From Streptomyces nojiriensis (lineage in GTDB: Bacteria > Actinomycetota > Actinomycetes > Streptomycetales > Streptomycetaceae), in assembly GCF_017639205.1 (NCBI RefSeq), contig NZ_CP071139.1:6261501-6325500 (forward strand): a stretch of DNA of 64,000 nucleotides, written 5' to 3'. The notes under the pieces are model-generated. The model saw only the letters and a list, made by a program, of their open reading frames with translations. It had not been told where the DNA came from and did no database searches. A program made the translations under genes and the position numbers. This document shows, in pieces, positions 42,501-51,474 of this stretch (its first letter is position 1; every line of letters begins with the position of its first letter).

Positions 42501-43541
42501 ATGTCGACCAGCATCAATCTCGCAGTGATCCCCGGTGATGGCATCGGCCAGGAAGTCGTGGCTCAGGGACTCAAGGTCCTTACCGCGGTCCTGCCCCAGG
42601 ATGTGAAGCTGGAGAGCAAGCAATACGATCTCGGCGCCCAGCGCTGGCACCGCACCGGTGAGACCCTCCCGGACGCGGAGCTCGAAGCCCTCAAGCACCA
42701 CGACGCGATCCTGCTGGGTGCCATCGGCGACCCCTCGGTCCCGTCCGGCGTGCTGGAGCGCGGCCTGCTGCTGAAGCTCCGCTTCGCCTTCGACCACTTC
42801 ATCAACCTGCGTCCGTCGAAGCTGTTCCCGAACACGGCCACCCCGCTGGCCGGCCGCCCGGAGATCGACTTCGTCGTGGTCCGCGAGGGCACCGAGGGCC
42901 CGTACACCGGCAACGGCGGCAGCCTGCGCACCGGCACCCCCGCCGAGGTGGCCACCGAGGTCAGCATCAACACCGCGTACGGCGTTGAGCGCGTCGTCCG
43001 TGACGCGTACGAGCGGGCGAACGCCCGCCCCCGCAAGAAGCTGACGCTGGTCCACAAGAACAACGTCCTCGTGTACGCGGGCCACATGTGGAAGAACATC
43101 TTCGACAAGGTCGGCCAGGAATACCCCGAGGTCACCACCGACTACCTGCACGTCGACGCCGCGACGATCTTCTTCGTCACCCAGCCGGAGCGCTTCGACG
43201 TCATCGTCACGGACAACCTCTTCGGTGACATCCTCACCGACCTGGCCGCCGCCGTGACCGGCGGAATCGGCCTCGCCGCCTCCGGGAACATCAACCCGAC
43301 CGGCGCCTTCCCGTCCATGTTCGAGCCCGTCCACGGCTCTGCCCCGGACATCGCCGGCACCGGCAAGGCCGACCCGACCGCGACGATCCTCTCCGTCGCC
43401 CTCCTGCTGCGTCACCTCGGCTACGAGGCCCAGGCCGTCCGCATCGAGGACGCGGTCTCCGCCGACCTGGCGGAGCGCGACGGAACCTTCCGCTCCACCG
43501 ACGCGATCGGCGACGCCCTCGCCGCTCGGGTAGCCGGCTGA
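42501..43541 (+). CDS. leuB: 3-isopropylmalate dehydrogenase
   Basis: 346 residues from ATG 42501; TACGGT at 42489-42494 suggests a leaderless mRNA. It oxidatively decarboxylates 3-isopropylmalate to 2-ketoisocaproate in leucine synthesis. Features are INLAVIPGDGIGQEVV, LHKNNVLVYAGHMW-type VHKNNVLVYAGHMW, and DNLFGDILTDLAAAVTGGIGLAASGNI (metal and NAD region). The length fits the actinobacterial enzyme. It is followed by a strong terminator, then ilvE. Confidence 0.96.
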   Translation: MSTSINLAVIPGDGIGQEVVAQGLKVLTAVLPQDVKLESKQYDLGAQRWHRTGETLPDAELEALKHHDAILLGAIGDPSVPSGVLERGLLLKLRFAFDHFINLRPSKLFPNTATPLAGRPEIDFVVVREGTEGPYTGNGGSLRTGTPAEVATEVSINTAYGVERVVRDAYERANARPRKKLTLVHKNNVLVYAGHMWKNIFDKVGQEYPEVTTDYLHVDAATIFFVTQPERFDVIVTDNLFGDILTDLAAAVTGGIGLAASGNINPTGAFPSMFEPVHGSAPDIAGTGKADPTATILSVALLLRHLGYEAQAVRIEDAVSADLAERDGTFRSTDAIGDALAARVAG

Positions 43542-43560
43542 CCCGGTAGCTCCACCTCAG

Positions 43561-43595
43561 GAAGCCGCCGGGTCACAATGGGACCCGGCGGCTTC
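43561..43595 (+). terminator. leuB terminator
   Basis: A 14-bp perfect stem GAAGCCGCCGGGTC / GACCCGGCGGCTTC with a 7-base loop, 19 bases after the leuB stop. Confidence 0.88.
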
Positions 43596-43766
43596 TCCTG
43601 TGCGGCCCCGGGTGCCACCATCTCCCCTGGGCCGCTTTCCCCGCTTCTCCGAAGCCTGCCCGCGCGCGATAATCGAACGCGAGGCCGCGGAATGCGGGGA
43701 AGCTCGGACGTCCTAGTACGCCGTGAGCGCGGTCCGCCATACACAACCGGTGAAGGACAAGCACTC

Positions 43767-44852
43767 ATGACGACGCCCACGATCGAGCTCAAGCCCTCCT
43801 CGAACCCGCTGTCCGATGCGGAGCGCGAGGCGATCCTGGCCAGCCCCGGCTTCGGCCGCCACTTCACCGACCACATGGTGACGATCAAGTGGACCGAGGG
43901 TCGCGGCTGGCACGATGCCGAGCTGGTCCCGTACGCGCCGCTCGCGATCGACCCGGCGAACATGACGCTGCACTACGCGCAGACGATCTTCGAGGGCCTC
44001 AAGGCCTACCGCCAGCCCGACGGCACCGTGGCCACCTTCCGCCCCGAGGCCAACGCCGCGCGCTTCCAGTCCTCCGCGCGCCGCATGGCCATGCCGGAGC
44101 TGCCGACCGAGCTCTTCATCGAGGCCTGCGACGCGCTGATCAAGCAGGACCGCGCCTGGGTGCCGGACTCCGGCGAGGCCTCCCTGTACCTGCGCCCGTT
44201 CATGTTCGCCTCCGAGGTCGGCCTCGGCGTCCGCCCGGCGAACGAGTTCCTCTTCATCGTCATCGCCTCGCCCGCCGGCGCCTACTTCCCCGGTGGCGTC
44301 AAGCCCGTCTCCGTCTGGCTCTCCGAGGACTACGTCCGCGCGGTCAAGGGCGGCACCGGCGCCGCGAAGACCGGCGGCAACTACGCGGCCTCGCTGGTCG
44401 CGCAGGCCCAGGCGGCCTCGCACGGCTGCGACCAGGTGGTCTGGCTCGACGCCGTCGAGCACCGCTGGATCGAGGAGATGGGCGGGATGAACCTGTACTT
44501 CGTGTACGGCGACCGCATCGTCACCCCGGAGCTCACCGGCTCGCTCCTCCCCGGCATCACCCGCGACTCCCTCCTCACCATCGCCCGCGACCTCGGCTAC
44601 ACCGCCGAGGAGGGCCGCCTGACCACCGAGGACTGGCAGCGCGACAACGCCAACGGCACCCTCACCGAGGTGTTCGCCTGCGGCACCGCCGCCGTCATCA
44701 CCCCGGTCGGCTCGGTCAAGTCCGAGCGCGCCAACTGGACCCAGGGCGACGGTGAGCCGGGCCAGGTCACCATGCGTCTGCGCAAGGCGCTGCTGGAACT
44801 CCAGACCGGCCACAGCGCCGACACCCACGGCTGGATGCACCCGCTGGGCTAG
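43767..44852 (+). CDS. ilvE: Branched-chain amino acid aminotransferase
   Basis: 361 residues from ATG 43767, with GAAGGAC upstream. It is a fold-type IV PLP enzyme that transaminates the 2-keto acids of leucine, isoleucine and valine with glutamate. The PLP lysine lies in AAKTGGNYAASL; FEGLKAYRQPDG, YLRPFMFASE and EVFACGTAAVITPVG are typical. It completes the pathway started by ilvB/N/C and leuB. It has its own promoter in the 171 bases after the leuB terminator. Confidence 0.96.
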   Translation: MTTPTIELKPSSNPLSDAEREAILASPGFGRHFTDHMVTIKWTEGRGWHDAELVPYAPLAIDPANMTLHYAQTIFEGLKAYRQPDGTVATFRPEANAARFQSSARRMAMPELPTELFIEACDALIKQDRAWVPDSGEASLYLRPFMFASEVGLGVRPANEFLFIVIASPAGAYFPGGVKPVSVWLSEDYVRAVKGGTGAAKTGGNYAASLVAQAQAASHGCDQVVWLDAVEHRWIEEMGGMNLYFVYGDRIVTPELTGSLLPGITRDSLLTIARDLGYTAEEGRLTTEDWQRDNANGTLTEVFACGTAAVITPVGSVKSERANWTQGDGEPGQVTMRLRKALLELQTGHSADTHGWMHPLG

Positions 44853-44894
44853 TCCGCCCGGCGGGCCGCCCCCGCAGGTGGCCCGGAAAACGGG

Positions 44895-44963
44895 AAGCGC
44901 CTCCGGCGAGCGGGAACGGGGACTGTCCAGGTCCTCGTTCCCGCCCCGTCGGAGGCGCTTTTT
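44895..44963 (+). terminator. ilvE terminator with nested hairpin
   Basis: Outer stem AAGCGCCTCCG (44895-44905) / CGGAGGCGCTT (44950-44960), followed by further T residues, encloses an inner stem GCGGGAAC / GTTCCCGC. It lies 42 bases past ilvE and may also serve the convergent ccdA. Confidence 0.85.
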
Positions 44964-45018
44964 CAGGTGAACGGGCGTACGGGGGCTGTCCCCCGACCCG
45001 CCGGAGTCGTCGCCCCGC

Positions 45019-45786
45019 TCAGATCCCGACCGCGTTGGACGCGGGCAGCCAGATCTGCAGCTGGTAGACGAAGTCGCTCCAGAGCCCGGTGACGAGCAGT
45101 ACTCCGACCGCGATCAGGAATCCGCCGCCGATCTTGAGCACCAGCGAGTAGTGCTTCTTGACCCATCCGAACGCCTTCATCGACCGGCGGAAAGCGACGG
45201 CCGCGAGGATGAAGGGAACGCCCAGCCCCAGGCAGAAGAAGGACACGAGCAGCGCGCCCCGGCCCGGGCTCTCCTGCCCCATGGACAGGCTCATCACAGC
45301 TCCGAGGGTCGGGCCCATGCACGGCGACCACCCGAGCCCGAACGTGAAGCCGAGAACCGGTGCGCCGAGCAGTCCGGCTCCGGGCTTCCGGTGGATCCGG
45401 AAGTCGCGCTGCGTGAAACCGGGGAGGAATCCCATGAAGGCGAGCCCGAAGAGGATCGTCAGGCTTCCCAGAACGATGTCGAGCGTGTCCTTGTATGCGG
45501 AAAGGGTGCTGCCGAAGTATCCGAAGAAGGCGCCCTGGGTGACGAATGGGGCCGAGAATCCGAGCACGAAGAGGAGTGCGCCCAGAAGCATCCGGCCACG
45601 CTTTTCCTCACGCGCCTCGGGGCTCAGTGTGGAGGCGGAAAGGCCCGTGACGTAGCCGAGGTATCCCGGGACGAGCGGCAGCACGCAGGGCGAGAAGAAC
45701 GAGATGATGCCGGCCAGGAGGGCCACCGGCACGGCGGCGACCAGGGTGCCGCTCGTCACCACCGACGTAGTCGATGCCAGGACCAC
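45019..45786 (-). CDS. ccdA: CcdA-type thiol-disulfide electron carrier (cytochrome c biogenesis)
   Basis: 255 residues from GTG 45786, chosen for AAGGAGG 5 bases upstream. It has about six membrane helices. The two redox cysteines are in FFSPCVLPLVPGYLGY (helix 1) and LGWSPCMGPTLGA (helix 4), as in CcdA/DsbD-core proteins, which pass electrons from thioredoxin to extracytoplasmic thiols. No ResB, ResC or secreted thioredoxin partner is beside it, so the partner must be elsewhere. The upstream 260 bases hold its promoter. Confidence 0.92.
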   Translation of the reverse strand: MVLASTTSVVTSGTLVAAVPVALLAGIISFFSPCVLPLVPGYLGYVTGLSASTLSPEAREEKRGRMLLGALLFVLGFSAPFVTQGAFFGYFGSTLSAYKDTLDIVLGSLTILFGLAFMGFLPGFTQRDFRIHRKPGAGLLGAPVLGFTFGLGWSPCMGPTLGAVMSLSMGQESPGRGALLVSFFCLGLGVPFILAAVAFRRSMKAFGWVKKHYSLVLKIGGGFLIAVGVLLVTGLWSDFVYQLQIWLPASNAVGI

Positions 45787-46045
45787 CAGGGCCTCCTTGT
45801 TCGCGGCCCGGTCGAGGCACGTGCGCAGACGGTAGGTGTTCCCAGTGTGGCACGCGGCGCCCGGGCGGCCGTGGTCAGGGTGCGCGGCCGGGCACCGGAG
45901 GATCGGGCACGATAACTGCCCCATGTCCGCATCGGTGTTGTTCCTGTCGATTGCCCGATTGAATTCCTGTGACCGACACGGGGGCGACCGGTGGCCTGGC
46001 CGGCCTTTGACCGAAAGAGCCCGGCCCGAGGCAAAGGGGAAAGAA

Positions 46046-46225
46046 ATAAAGATCGGCAGGCGTGTCGTACGGCCCGTTTCTCTTGCCCTGATGGTTCCGG
46101 CTCCGGCTCTCGGAGCGGCGGCGAACGCATTCGCCGACGGCAATGTGTCCTGGCGCAACGCGGCCACCGGGAAATACCCGATGACCGCCCAGGGGCACCT
46201 TCGCAATGGTGCTGACCGGAAGTGA
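46046..46225 (+). pseudogene. Truncated secreted protein remnant with a broken start codon
   Basis: The frame from ATA 46046 reads an Arg-rich start, then VVRPVSLALMVPAPALGAAANAFA, a Sec signal peptide, then DGNVSWRNAATGK, a start typical of small ricin-like or beta-trefoil secreted proteins of streptomycetes. A Shine-Dalgarno-like AAAGGGGAAAG precedes the ATA. The mature part stops after about 25 residues. A start mutated from ATG to ATA and a lost C terminus suggest a decayed gene. Confidence 0.45.
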
Positions 46226-46317
46226 CGGCAGCGCTGGTCCTGACCGGTGCGCCCCACATGCGCAGGCCCGCGTCCCGGAACCTCCGGGGCGCGGGCCTGC
46301 GCCCGTACGGGCGGACC

Positions 46318-47757
46318 TCAGGCGTTCGCCGGCTCCTCGGCGGCGGTGGCCGCCGGAGCCGGAGCCGGAGCCGGGGCGGGGGAGCGGCGGGCGGTGAGGG
46401 CGGTGTACACGAGCCCGCCCGTCAGGCCGGACAGGACGAAGGAGCAGTCCACGCCGCCGGTGAGCGAGAGCAGCGGGCCCTCGTAGAAGGGGGTGGTCAC
46501 GGCGAGCAGGCCGATGCCCGCGCCGATCGCCCACGAGGCGGTGGCGGCGACGTTCCAGCCGGAGCGGTACCAGTAGATCCCGCCCACCGAGCGGCGGTTG
46601 AAGACCTGGAGCGCGTCGGCGTCGTAGCGTCCGCGGCAGCGCACGTACCCGATGAGGGTGATCACGGCCCACGGGGTGCCGATCGCGGTCAGCACCAGCA
46701 CGAACGAGGTCATCGCGGACTGCACGTCCCACTCGAAGGAGCCGATGAAGACGAAGGCCGTGGAGACCGCCGCGGCGACCAGGGTGGCCGTGGTCCGGGT
46801 GGCCCTGGGCACGATGGCGTCGAGGTCGAGGCCCATCGAGTAGAGCATCAGCCCGGCGTTGCCGACCGAGCCGGCCGCGGCGGCGGCGAGCAGCGGGATC
46901 AGGTACCAGAAGGGCGAGGCCGCCACCAGCGGGCCGGCGTACTCGGCTCCGGCCCGGGCGGCGAGTGCCGTGTAGGTGCCGAAGAGCTGCGGGATCAGGA
47001 GGCCGAAGAGCAGTCCGAACCCGGTGGCCCACAGCACCTTGCGGGAGCTGTGCCGCCGCGGGGAGATGTAACGGGTGTAGTCGCCGAGCAGGGTGATGAA
47101 GGCGACCGGGCCGCTGAGCCCGGCGGCGACGGCGGCGAGGATCCAGGTCGGCCAGAAGGAGCCGAGCAGGTACGCCGTGTCCGGCGGGGCCGCGGTGGTG
47201 AAGTCCCCGGAGTAGGCGAAGACGCCGATGGCCAGCAGCACCACCATGCCGATGGCCAGGATCTTGCTCATGCGCAGCAGCAGCCGGTAGCCGAAGACGG
47301 CGGCGACGACGGTACACGCGGCCAGTACGCCGTACATCAGGCCGCGCGTGGCGCCGGTGTCCGGCAGCCCGGTGAGCCGCGAGAGGACGCCCACCATCAC
47401 GTCGCCGCCGATCCACAGGGTCAGCGCGGTGTAGCCGAGTGAGAGCAGCAGGCCCACCACCGAGCCCACGAGCCGGCCGCGGACGCCGAACTGCGCGCCG
47501 CTGGAGGTCGAGAGATTGGTCGCGGTGCGCAGGGAGACGAGCGCCAGCGGCGCGGTGAAGGCGATGCCGACGAGCGTGCCGGTCACGATGGCGGTGACCG
47601 AGGGCCACAGGCCCAGTCCGAAGGACGGGGGCAGCCAGCCGAAGACGATCACACCGAGGCAGAGGTTGGAGCCGAGAAGGATCGAGATCAGGTCACGGGG
47701 ACCGCTCGTCCGCTCGTCCTCGGGGATGGTGTCGACTCCGCGCTGTTCGATGGGCAT
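46318..47757 (-). CDS. NCS1-family permease (purine-cytosine/allantoin/hydantoin type)
   Basis: 479 residues from ATG 47757 with AAGGGAG upstream. It has about 12 membrane helices in the LeuT-like fold, with segments GVIVFGWLPPSFGLGLW, SSGAQFGVRGRLVG and FITLLGDYTRYI. Homologues import nucleobases, hydantoins, allantoin or thiamine precursors with sodium or protons. An Ala/Pro repeat tail ends the protein. It diverges from the urease-like genes, with two related palindromes in the 156-base gap, so I infer co-regulation and uptake of the compound, or its precursor, that those enzymes act on. Confidence 0.9.
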   Translation of the reverse strand: MPIEQRGVDTIPEDERTSGPRDLISILLGSNLCLGVIVFGWLPPSFGLGLWPSVTAIVTGTLVGIAFTAPLALVSLRTATNLSTSSGAQFGVRGRLVGSVVGLLLSLGYTALTLWIGGDVMVGVLSRLTGLPDTGATRGLMYGVLAACTVVAAVFGYRLLLRMSKILAIGMVVLLAIGVFAYSGDFTTAAPPDTAYLLGSFWPTWILAAVAAGLSGPVAFITLLGDYTRYISPRRHSSRKVLWATGFGLLFGLLIPQLFGTYTALAARAGAEYAGPLVAASPFWYLIPLLAAAAAGSVGNAGLMLYSMGLDLDAIVPRATRTTATLVAAAVSTAFVFIGSFEWDVQSAMTSFVLVLTAIGTPWAVITLIGYVRCRGRYDADALQVFNRRSVGGIYWYRSGWNVAATASWAIGAGIGLLAVTTPFYEGPLLSLTGGVDCSFVLSGLTGGLVYTALTARRSPAPAPAPAPAATAAEEPANA

Positions 47758-47799
47758 GGGGGGACTCCCTTGGCAGGGCGGGGGGTGGTTGCGCTTGGT

Positions 47800-47814
47800 T
47801 TGAGCGACACTCAA
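47800..47814. promoter_or_regulatory. Palindrome TTGAG-N5-CTCAA near the permease start
   Basis: A perfect inverted repeat 43 bases upstream of the permease ATG. It shares GAG-N5-CTC with the site at 47867-47885; together they look like two operators of one dimeric repressor, most simply the TetR at 51475. Confidence 0.55.
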
Positions 47815-47866
47815 TGTGACTCAAGGCTTGCCTTCAGGTCAATGATTCCCTCCGAACAAATGAAGA

Positions 47867-47885
47867 GTTAGAGTGATGCTCTAAC
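47867..47885. promoter_or_regulatory. Palindrome GTTAGAG-N5-CTCTAAC near the urease-like start
   Basis: A perfect 7-5-7 inverted repeat 28 bases upstream of the fused urease gene, in an AT-richer stretch likely to hold the promoter. Confidence 0.65.
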
Positions 47886-47913
47886 CCATCGACTCAAGAG
47901 GTGGTGGATCGGC

Positions 47914-48624
47914 GTGCGGCTGACCCCTACGGAGCGCGACCGGCTGCTGCTCCGCAGCGCTGCGGAGCTGGCCCGGGCCCGGCGGGCTCGTGGCCTGAAA
48001 CTGAATGTCCCGGAGGCCACCGCGCTGATCGCGGACACGGTCTGCGAGGCGGCGCGCGACGGCAAGCGGCTCGCGGAGGCCATCGAGGAGGCCCGCAGCG
48101 TGCTGGGCCCGGGCGATGTCCTGCCGGGCGTCGCCGACGTGGTCGCCGAGGTGCACGTGGAGGCCGTCTTCGACGACGGATCCCGCCTCGCGGTGGTCTC
48201 GTCCCCCATCCAGGGCGCGGTCCCGCTCGGCGACGACGCCCCGGGCGCGGTCGTCCCCGGCCCCGGCGCCCCCCAGCCGGAGCCGGTCCTGTACCTGCAC
48301 GTCCGCAACACCGCCGCCGTGCCGGTGAGTGTGACCTCGCACTTCCACTTCTTCGAGGCGAATCCGCGGCTCGACTTCGACCGCGCCGCGGCCTACGGGA
48401 TGCGGCTGTGCGTGCCGGCGGGCTCGTCCGTCCGGTTCGACCCCCACGGCGAGGGCGGGGTCGGCCTCGTCCCCATCGGCGGGGACCGGATCGCGATCGG
48501 CTTCGCGGGCCTGGTCGACGGGCCCCTGGACGCACCCGGAGCCAAGGACGAGGCCCTGCGCCGCGCGGCGGCCTGCGGCTACCTCGGCGTCACCGCCGAA
48601 CACGAGGACGGAGACCGGGCGTGA
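47914..48624 (+). CDS. ureAB: Fused urease gamma-beta subunit
   Basis: 236 residues from GTG 47914. Residues 1-100 match urease gamma (LTPTERDRLLL, ARGLKLNVPEATALI, ARDGKRLAEAIEEAR, EVHVEAVF); residues about 115-225 match urease beta (VTSHFHFFEANPRLDFDR, MRLCVPAGSSVRFDP, IAIGFAGLVDGPLD). Fusion of these two is known in some bacteria. The linker is Gly/Pro-rich. Its stop overlaps the ureC-like start (GTGA). It should assemble with the alpha product into a trimeric enzyme. It sits between the permease and ureC in a TetR-linked cluster. Confidence 0.94.
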   Translation: MRLTPTERDRLLLRSAAELARARRARGLKLNVPEATALIADTVCEAARDGKRLAEAIEEARSVLGPGDVLPGVADVVAEVHVEAVFDDGSRLAVVSSPIQGAVPLGDDAPGAVVPGPGAPQPEPVLYLHVRNTAAVPVSVTSHFHFFEANPRLDFDRAAAYGMRLCVPAGSSVRFDPHGEGGVGLVPIGGDRIAIGFAGLVDGPLDAPGAKDEALRRAAACGYLGVTAEHEDGDRA

Positions 48625-50354
48625 GCAAGAAGATCCCGCACAGCGATCACTGTGCGCCGGGCAGCCGGCACATCGACCCGCACGAGTACGCGTCCGTCTT
48701 CGGCCCCCGCGCCGGGGACCGGGTGCGCCTCGGTGACTCGGGGTTGACCGTCCGCGTCGAGCGCGACGCGCAGAGGCCGGGGGATGAGTTCCTGGCGGGT
48801 TTCGGGAAGACGGCCCGTGACGGGCTGCACCTGAAGGCCGCCGCGGTGCGTGAGACCTGCGATGTGGTGATCAGCAACGTGCTGGTCATCGACGCCGTGC
48901 TCGGGATCCGCAAGGTGTCGATCGGTATCCGCGAGGGCCGGATCCACGCGATCGGCCGGGCCGGCAACCCCGACACCCTCGACGGCGTCGACGTGGTCGT
49001 CGGCACCGGCACGACGATCGTGTCCGGCGAGGGCCTGATCGCGACCGCCGGAGCCGTCGACACCCACGTCCACCTGCTCTCCCCGCGGATCATGGAAGCC
49101 TCGCTCGCCGCGGGTGTCACCACGATCATCGGCCAGGAGTTCGGCCCCGTCTGGGGCGTCGGTGTCAACTCCCCGTGGGCGCTGAAGCACGCCTTCAACG
49201 CCTTCGACGCCTGGCCGGTCAACATCGGATTCCTCGCCCGCGGCTCCTCCTCGGACCCCGCCCCGCTGGTCGAAGCGCTCGCCGAGGGCGGCGCGTCCGG
49301 CTTCAAGGTCCACGAGGACATGGGCGCGCACACCCGGGCCCTGGATACGGCGCTGCGGGTGGCCGAGGAGCACGACGTGCAGGTGGCCCTGCACAGTGAC
49401 GGTCTGAACGAGTGCCTGTCGGTCGAGGACACCCTGCGGGTGCTGGAGGGGCGGACCATCCACGCCTTCCACATCGAGGGCTGCGGCGGCGGGCACGTTC
49501 CCAACGTCCTGAAGATGGCGGGCGTCCCGAACGTCATCGGTTCCTCGACCAATCCCACGCTGCCGTTCGGCCGGGACGCGGTCGCCGAGCACTACGGCAT
49601 GATCGTCTCCGTCCACGACCTCAAGCCCGACCTGCCCGGCGACGCCGCCATGGCCCGCGACCGCATCCGCGCCGGGACGATGGGTGCCGAGGACGTACTC
49701 CACGACCTCGGGGCCATCGGCATCACGTCCTCCGACGCGCAGGGCATGGGCCGGGCGGGCGAGACGATCCGCCGCACCTTCGCGATGGCCGCCAAGATGA
49801 AGGGCGAGCTCGGCCCGATGGACGGCGACGGCGAGGGCGACGACAACGCCCGCGTCCTGCGCTACATCGCCAAACTCACCATCAACCCGGCCATCGCCCA
49901 CGGACTCGCCCACGAGATCGGCTCCATCGAAGTCGGCAAACTCGCCGACATCGTGCTCTGGCGCCCGCAGTTCTTCGGCGCCAAGCCCCAGCTCGTACTG
50001 AAGGCCGGCTTCCCCGCCTACGGCGTCACCGGCGACCCGAACGCCGCCACCGACACCTGCGAACCGCTGGTCCTCGGACCGCAGTTCGGCGCGCACGGAG
50101 CCACGGCCGCCGACATCTCCGTCGCCTTCGTCTCCGCCGCGGCCGCGGCCCTCGGCAGTGACGAGATGCCGACCCGGCGCCGCCGCGTCGCCGTCCGCGG
50201 TACCCGGGGGATCGGCCCCAAGGACCTCCTGCTCAACTCCCGGGTGGGCGCGGTCGATGTGGACGCGCGCAGCGGACTGGTCTCCCTCGACGGGGAACCG
50301 CTGCGCTCCGAAGCCGCCGAATCGGTCTCCCTCAACCGCCTGTACTTCCTGTAA
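48621..50354 (+). CDS. ureC: Divergent urease alpha subunit (amidohydrolase), flap cysteine missing
   Basis: 577 residues from GTG 48621. Nickel-ligand positions are conserved: H149 and H151 in DTHVHLL, carbamylated Lys229 and H231 in GFKVHED, H258 in ALHSD, H284 in HAFH and D372 in TSSDAQ. The mobile flap differs: classical MVCHHL is here IVSVHDL, so the flap Cys is Val331 while the catalytic His332 remains. The loop after residue 170 (GQEFGPVWGVGVNSPW) also departs from the classical GGGTGPA block. No maturation genes (ureD/E/F/G) are in the window. The fold and chemistry are secure; whether urea is the substrate is not. Confidence 0.88.
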   Translation: MSKKIPHSDHCAPGSRHIDPHEYASVFGPRAGDRVRLGDSGLTVRVERDAQRPGDEFLAGFGKTARDGLHLKAAAVRETCDVVISNVLVIDAVLGIRKVSIGIREGRIHAIGRAGNPDTLDGVDVVVGTGTTIVSGEGLIATAGAVDTHVHLLSPRIMEASLAAGVTTIIGQEFGPVWGVGVNSPWALKHAFNAFDAWPVNIGFLARGSSSDPAPLVEALAEGGASGFKVHEDMGAHTRALDTALRVAEEHDVQVALHSDGLNECLSVEDTLRVLEGRTIHAFHIEGCGGGHVPNVLKMAGVPNVIGSSTNPTLPFGRDAVAEHYGMIVSVHDLKPDLPGDAAMARDRIRAGTMGAEDVLHDLGAIGITSSDAQGMGRAGETIRRTFAMAAKMKGELGPMDGDGEGDDNARVLRYIAKLTINPAIAHGLAHEIGSIEVGKLADIVLWRPQFFGAKPQLVLKAGFPAYGVTGDPNAATDTCEPLVLGPQFGAHGATAADISVAFVSAAAAALGSDEMPTRRRRVAVRGTRGIGPKDLLLNSRVGAVDVDARSGLVSLDGEPLRSEAAESVSLNRLYFL

Positions 50355-50384
50355 GTCAGCACAGCCCGTAAGGACCTGCCTGCC

Positions 50385-51434
50385 ATGACCGCCCATCAGC
50401 CCGCCAAGCCGGCCGACGCCGGATTCCGGATGCCCGCCGAGTGGACGCCCCACGAGCGCACCTGGATGGCCTGGCCCAGCCCCAACCCGACCTTCACCAA
50501 CGCGCAGGAGCTCGCCGACGCCCGCGCCGCCTGGGGCGCCGTCGCCCGCGCGGTCCGCGCGTACGAGCCGGTGACCCTCGTGGTCTCGCCCGGCGACGCC
50601 GACAGCGCCCGGGCGATCGTCGGCGACGACGTACAGCTGGTCGAGCAGGAGCTCGACGACGCCTGGATGCGCGACATCGGCCCGACCTTCGTCACCAACG
50701 ACGCCGGCCAGCTCGCCGCCGTCGACTGGACCTTCAACGGCTGGGGCGCCCAGGAGTGGGCCCGCTGGGACCACGACTCGAAGATCGCCCGGCACGTCTC
50801 GGACGTCGCCGGCACCCGCACGTACAGCACCGAGCTCGTCAACGAGGGCGGCGCCATCCACGTCGACGGCGAGGGCACCGTGCTGCTCACCGACACCGTT
50901 CAGCTGGGCGAGGGCCGCAACCCCGGCTGGACCCGCCAGCAGGTGGAGGCCGAGATCCACGCCCACCTCGGCACCACCAAGGCGATCTGGCTGCCGTACG
51001 GCCTGGCCGGCGACTACGGCACCTACGGCACCCAGGGCCACGTCGACATCGTCGCCGCCTTCGCCCGCCCCGGCGTCGTCATGGTCCACACCCAGCCCGA
51101 CCCGGCCCACCCGGACCACGAGCGCTGCAAGACCATCGCCGCCGTCCTGCGCGCGTCCACCGACGCCCGCGGCCGGCGGCTGGAGGTCGTGGAGATCCCG
51201 GCGCCGACCGTGCTGGAGGAGGACGGGGAGTGGGTGGACTACTCGTACATCAACCACTATCTGTGCAACGGCGGTGTCGTGCTGTGCGCGTTCGACGACC
51301 CGCGAGACGAGGAGGCCGCCGAGATCTTCCGCGGACTGTTCCCCGAGCGGACCGTGACCCTCGTTGACGCACGTACGATTTTCGCCGGGGGTGGCGGTAT
51401 CCACTGCATCACCCAGCAGCAGCCGAAGGTCTGA
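50385..51434 (+). CDS. aguA: Agmatine deiminase family protein
   Basis: 349 residues from ATG 50385 with AAGGAC upstream. A guanidine-modifying pentein-fold enzyme: MRDIGPTFV holds active-site Asp, the EGGAIHVDGEGT segment follows, the conserved His is in TQGHVDIV, and the nucleophile is Cys341 in GGGGIHCITQQ. The family converts agmatine to N-carbamoylputrescine and ammonia. It is 30 bases downstream of ureC, so co-transcription is likely. The pairing of a guanidine hydrolase with a urease-like enzyme suggests sequential release of ammonia from a guanidino compound (inference). Confidence 0.92.
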   Translation: MTAHQPAKPADAGFRMPAEWTPHERTWMAWPSPNPTFTNAQELADARAAWGAVARAVRAYEPVTLVVSPGDADSARAIVGDDVQLVEQELDDAWMRDIGPTFVTNDAGQLAAVDWTFNGWGAQEWARWDHDSKIARHVSDVAGTRTYSTELVNEGGAIHVDGEGTVLLTDTVQLGEGRNPGWTRQQVEAEIHAHLGTTKAIWLPYGLAGDYGTYGTQGHVDIVAAFARPGVVMVHTQPDPAHPDHERCKTIAAVLRASTDARGRRLEVVEIPAPTVLEEDGEWVDYSYINHYLCNGGVVLCAFDDPRDEEAAEIFRGLFPERTVTLVDARTIFAGGGGIHCITQQQPKV

Positions 51435-51474
51435 TCCGCAGACGACCGGCAGCCGACCGACAAGGAGTGGGTCC

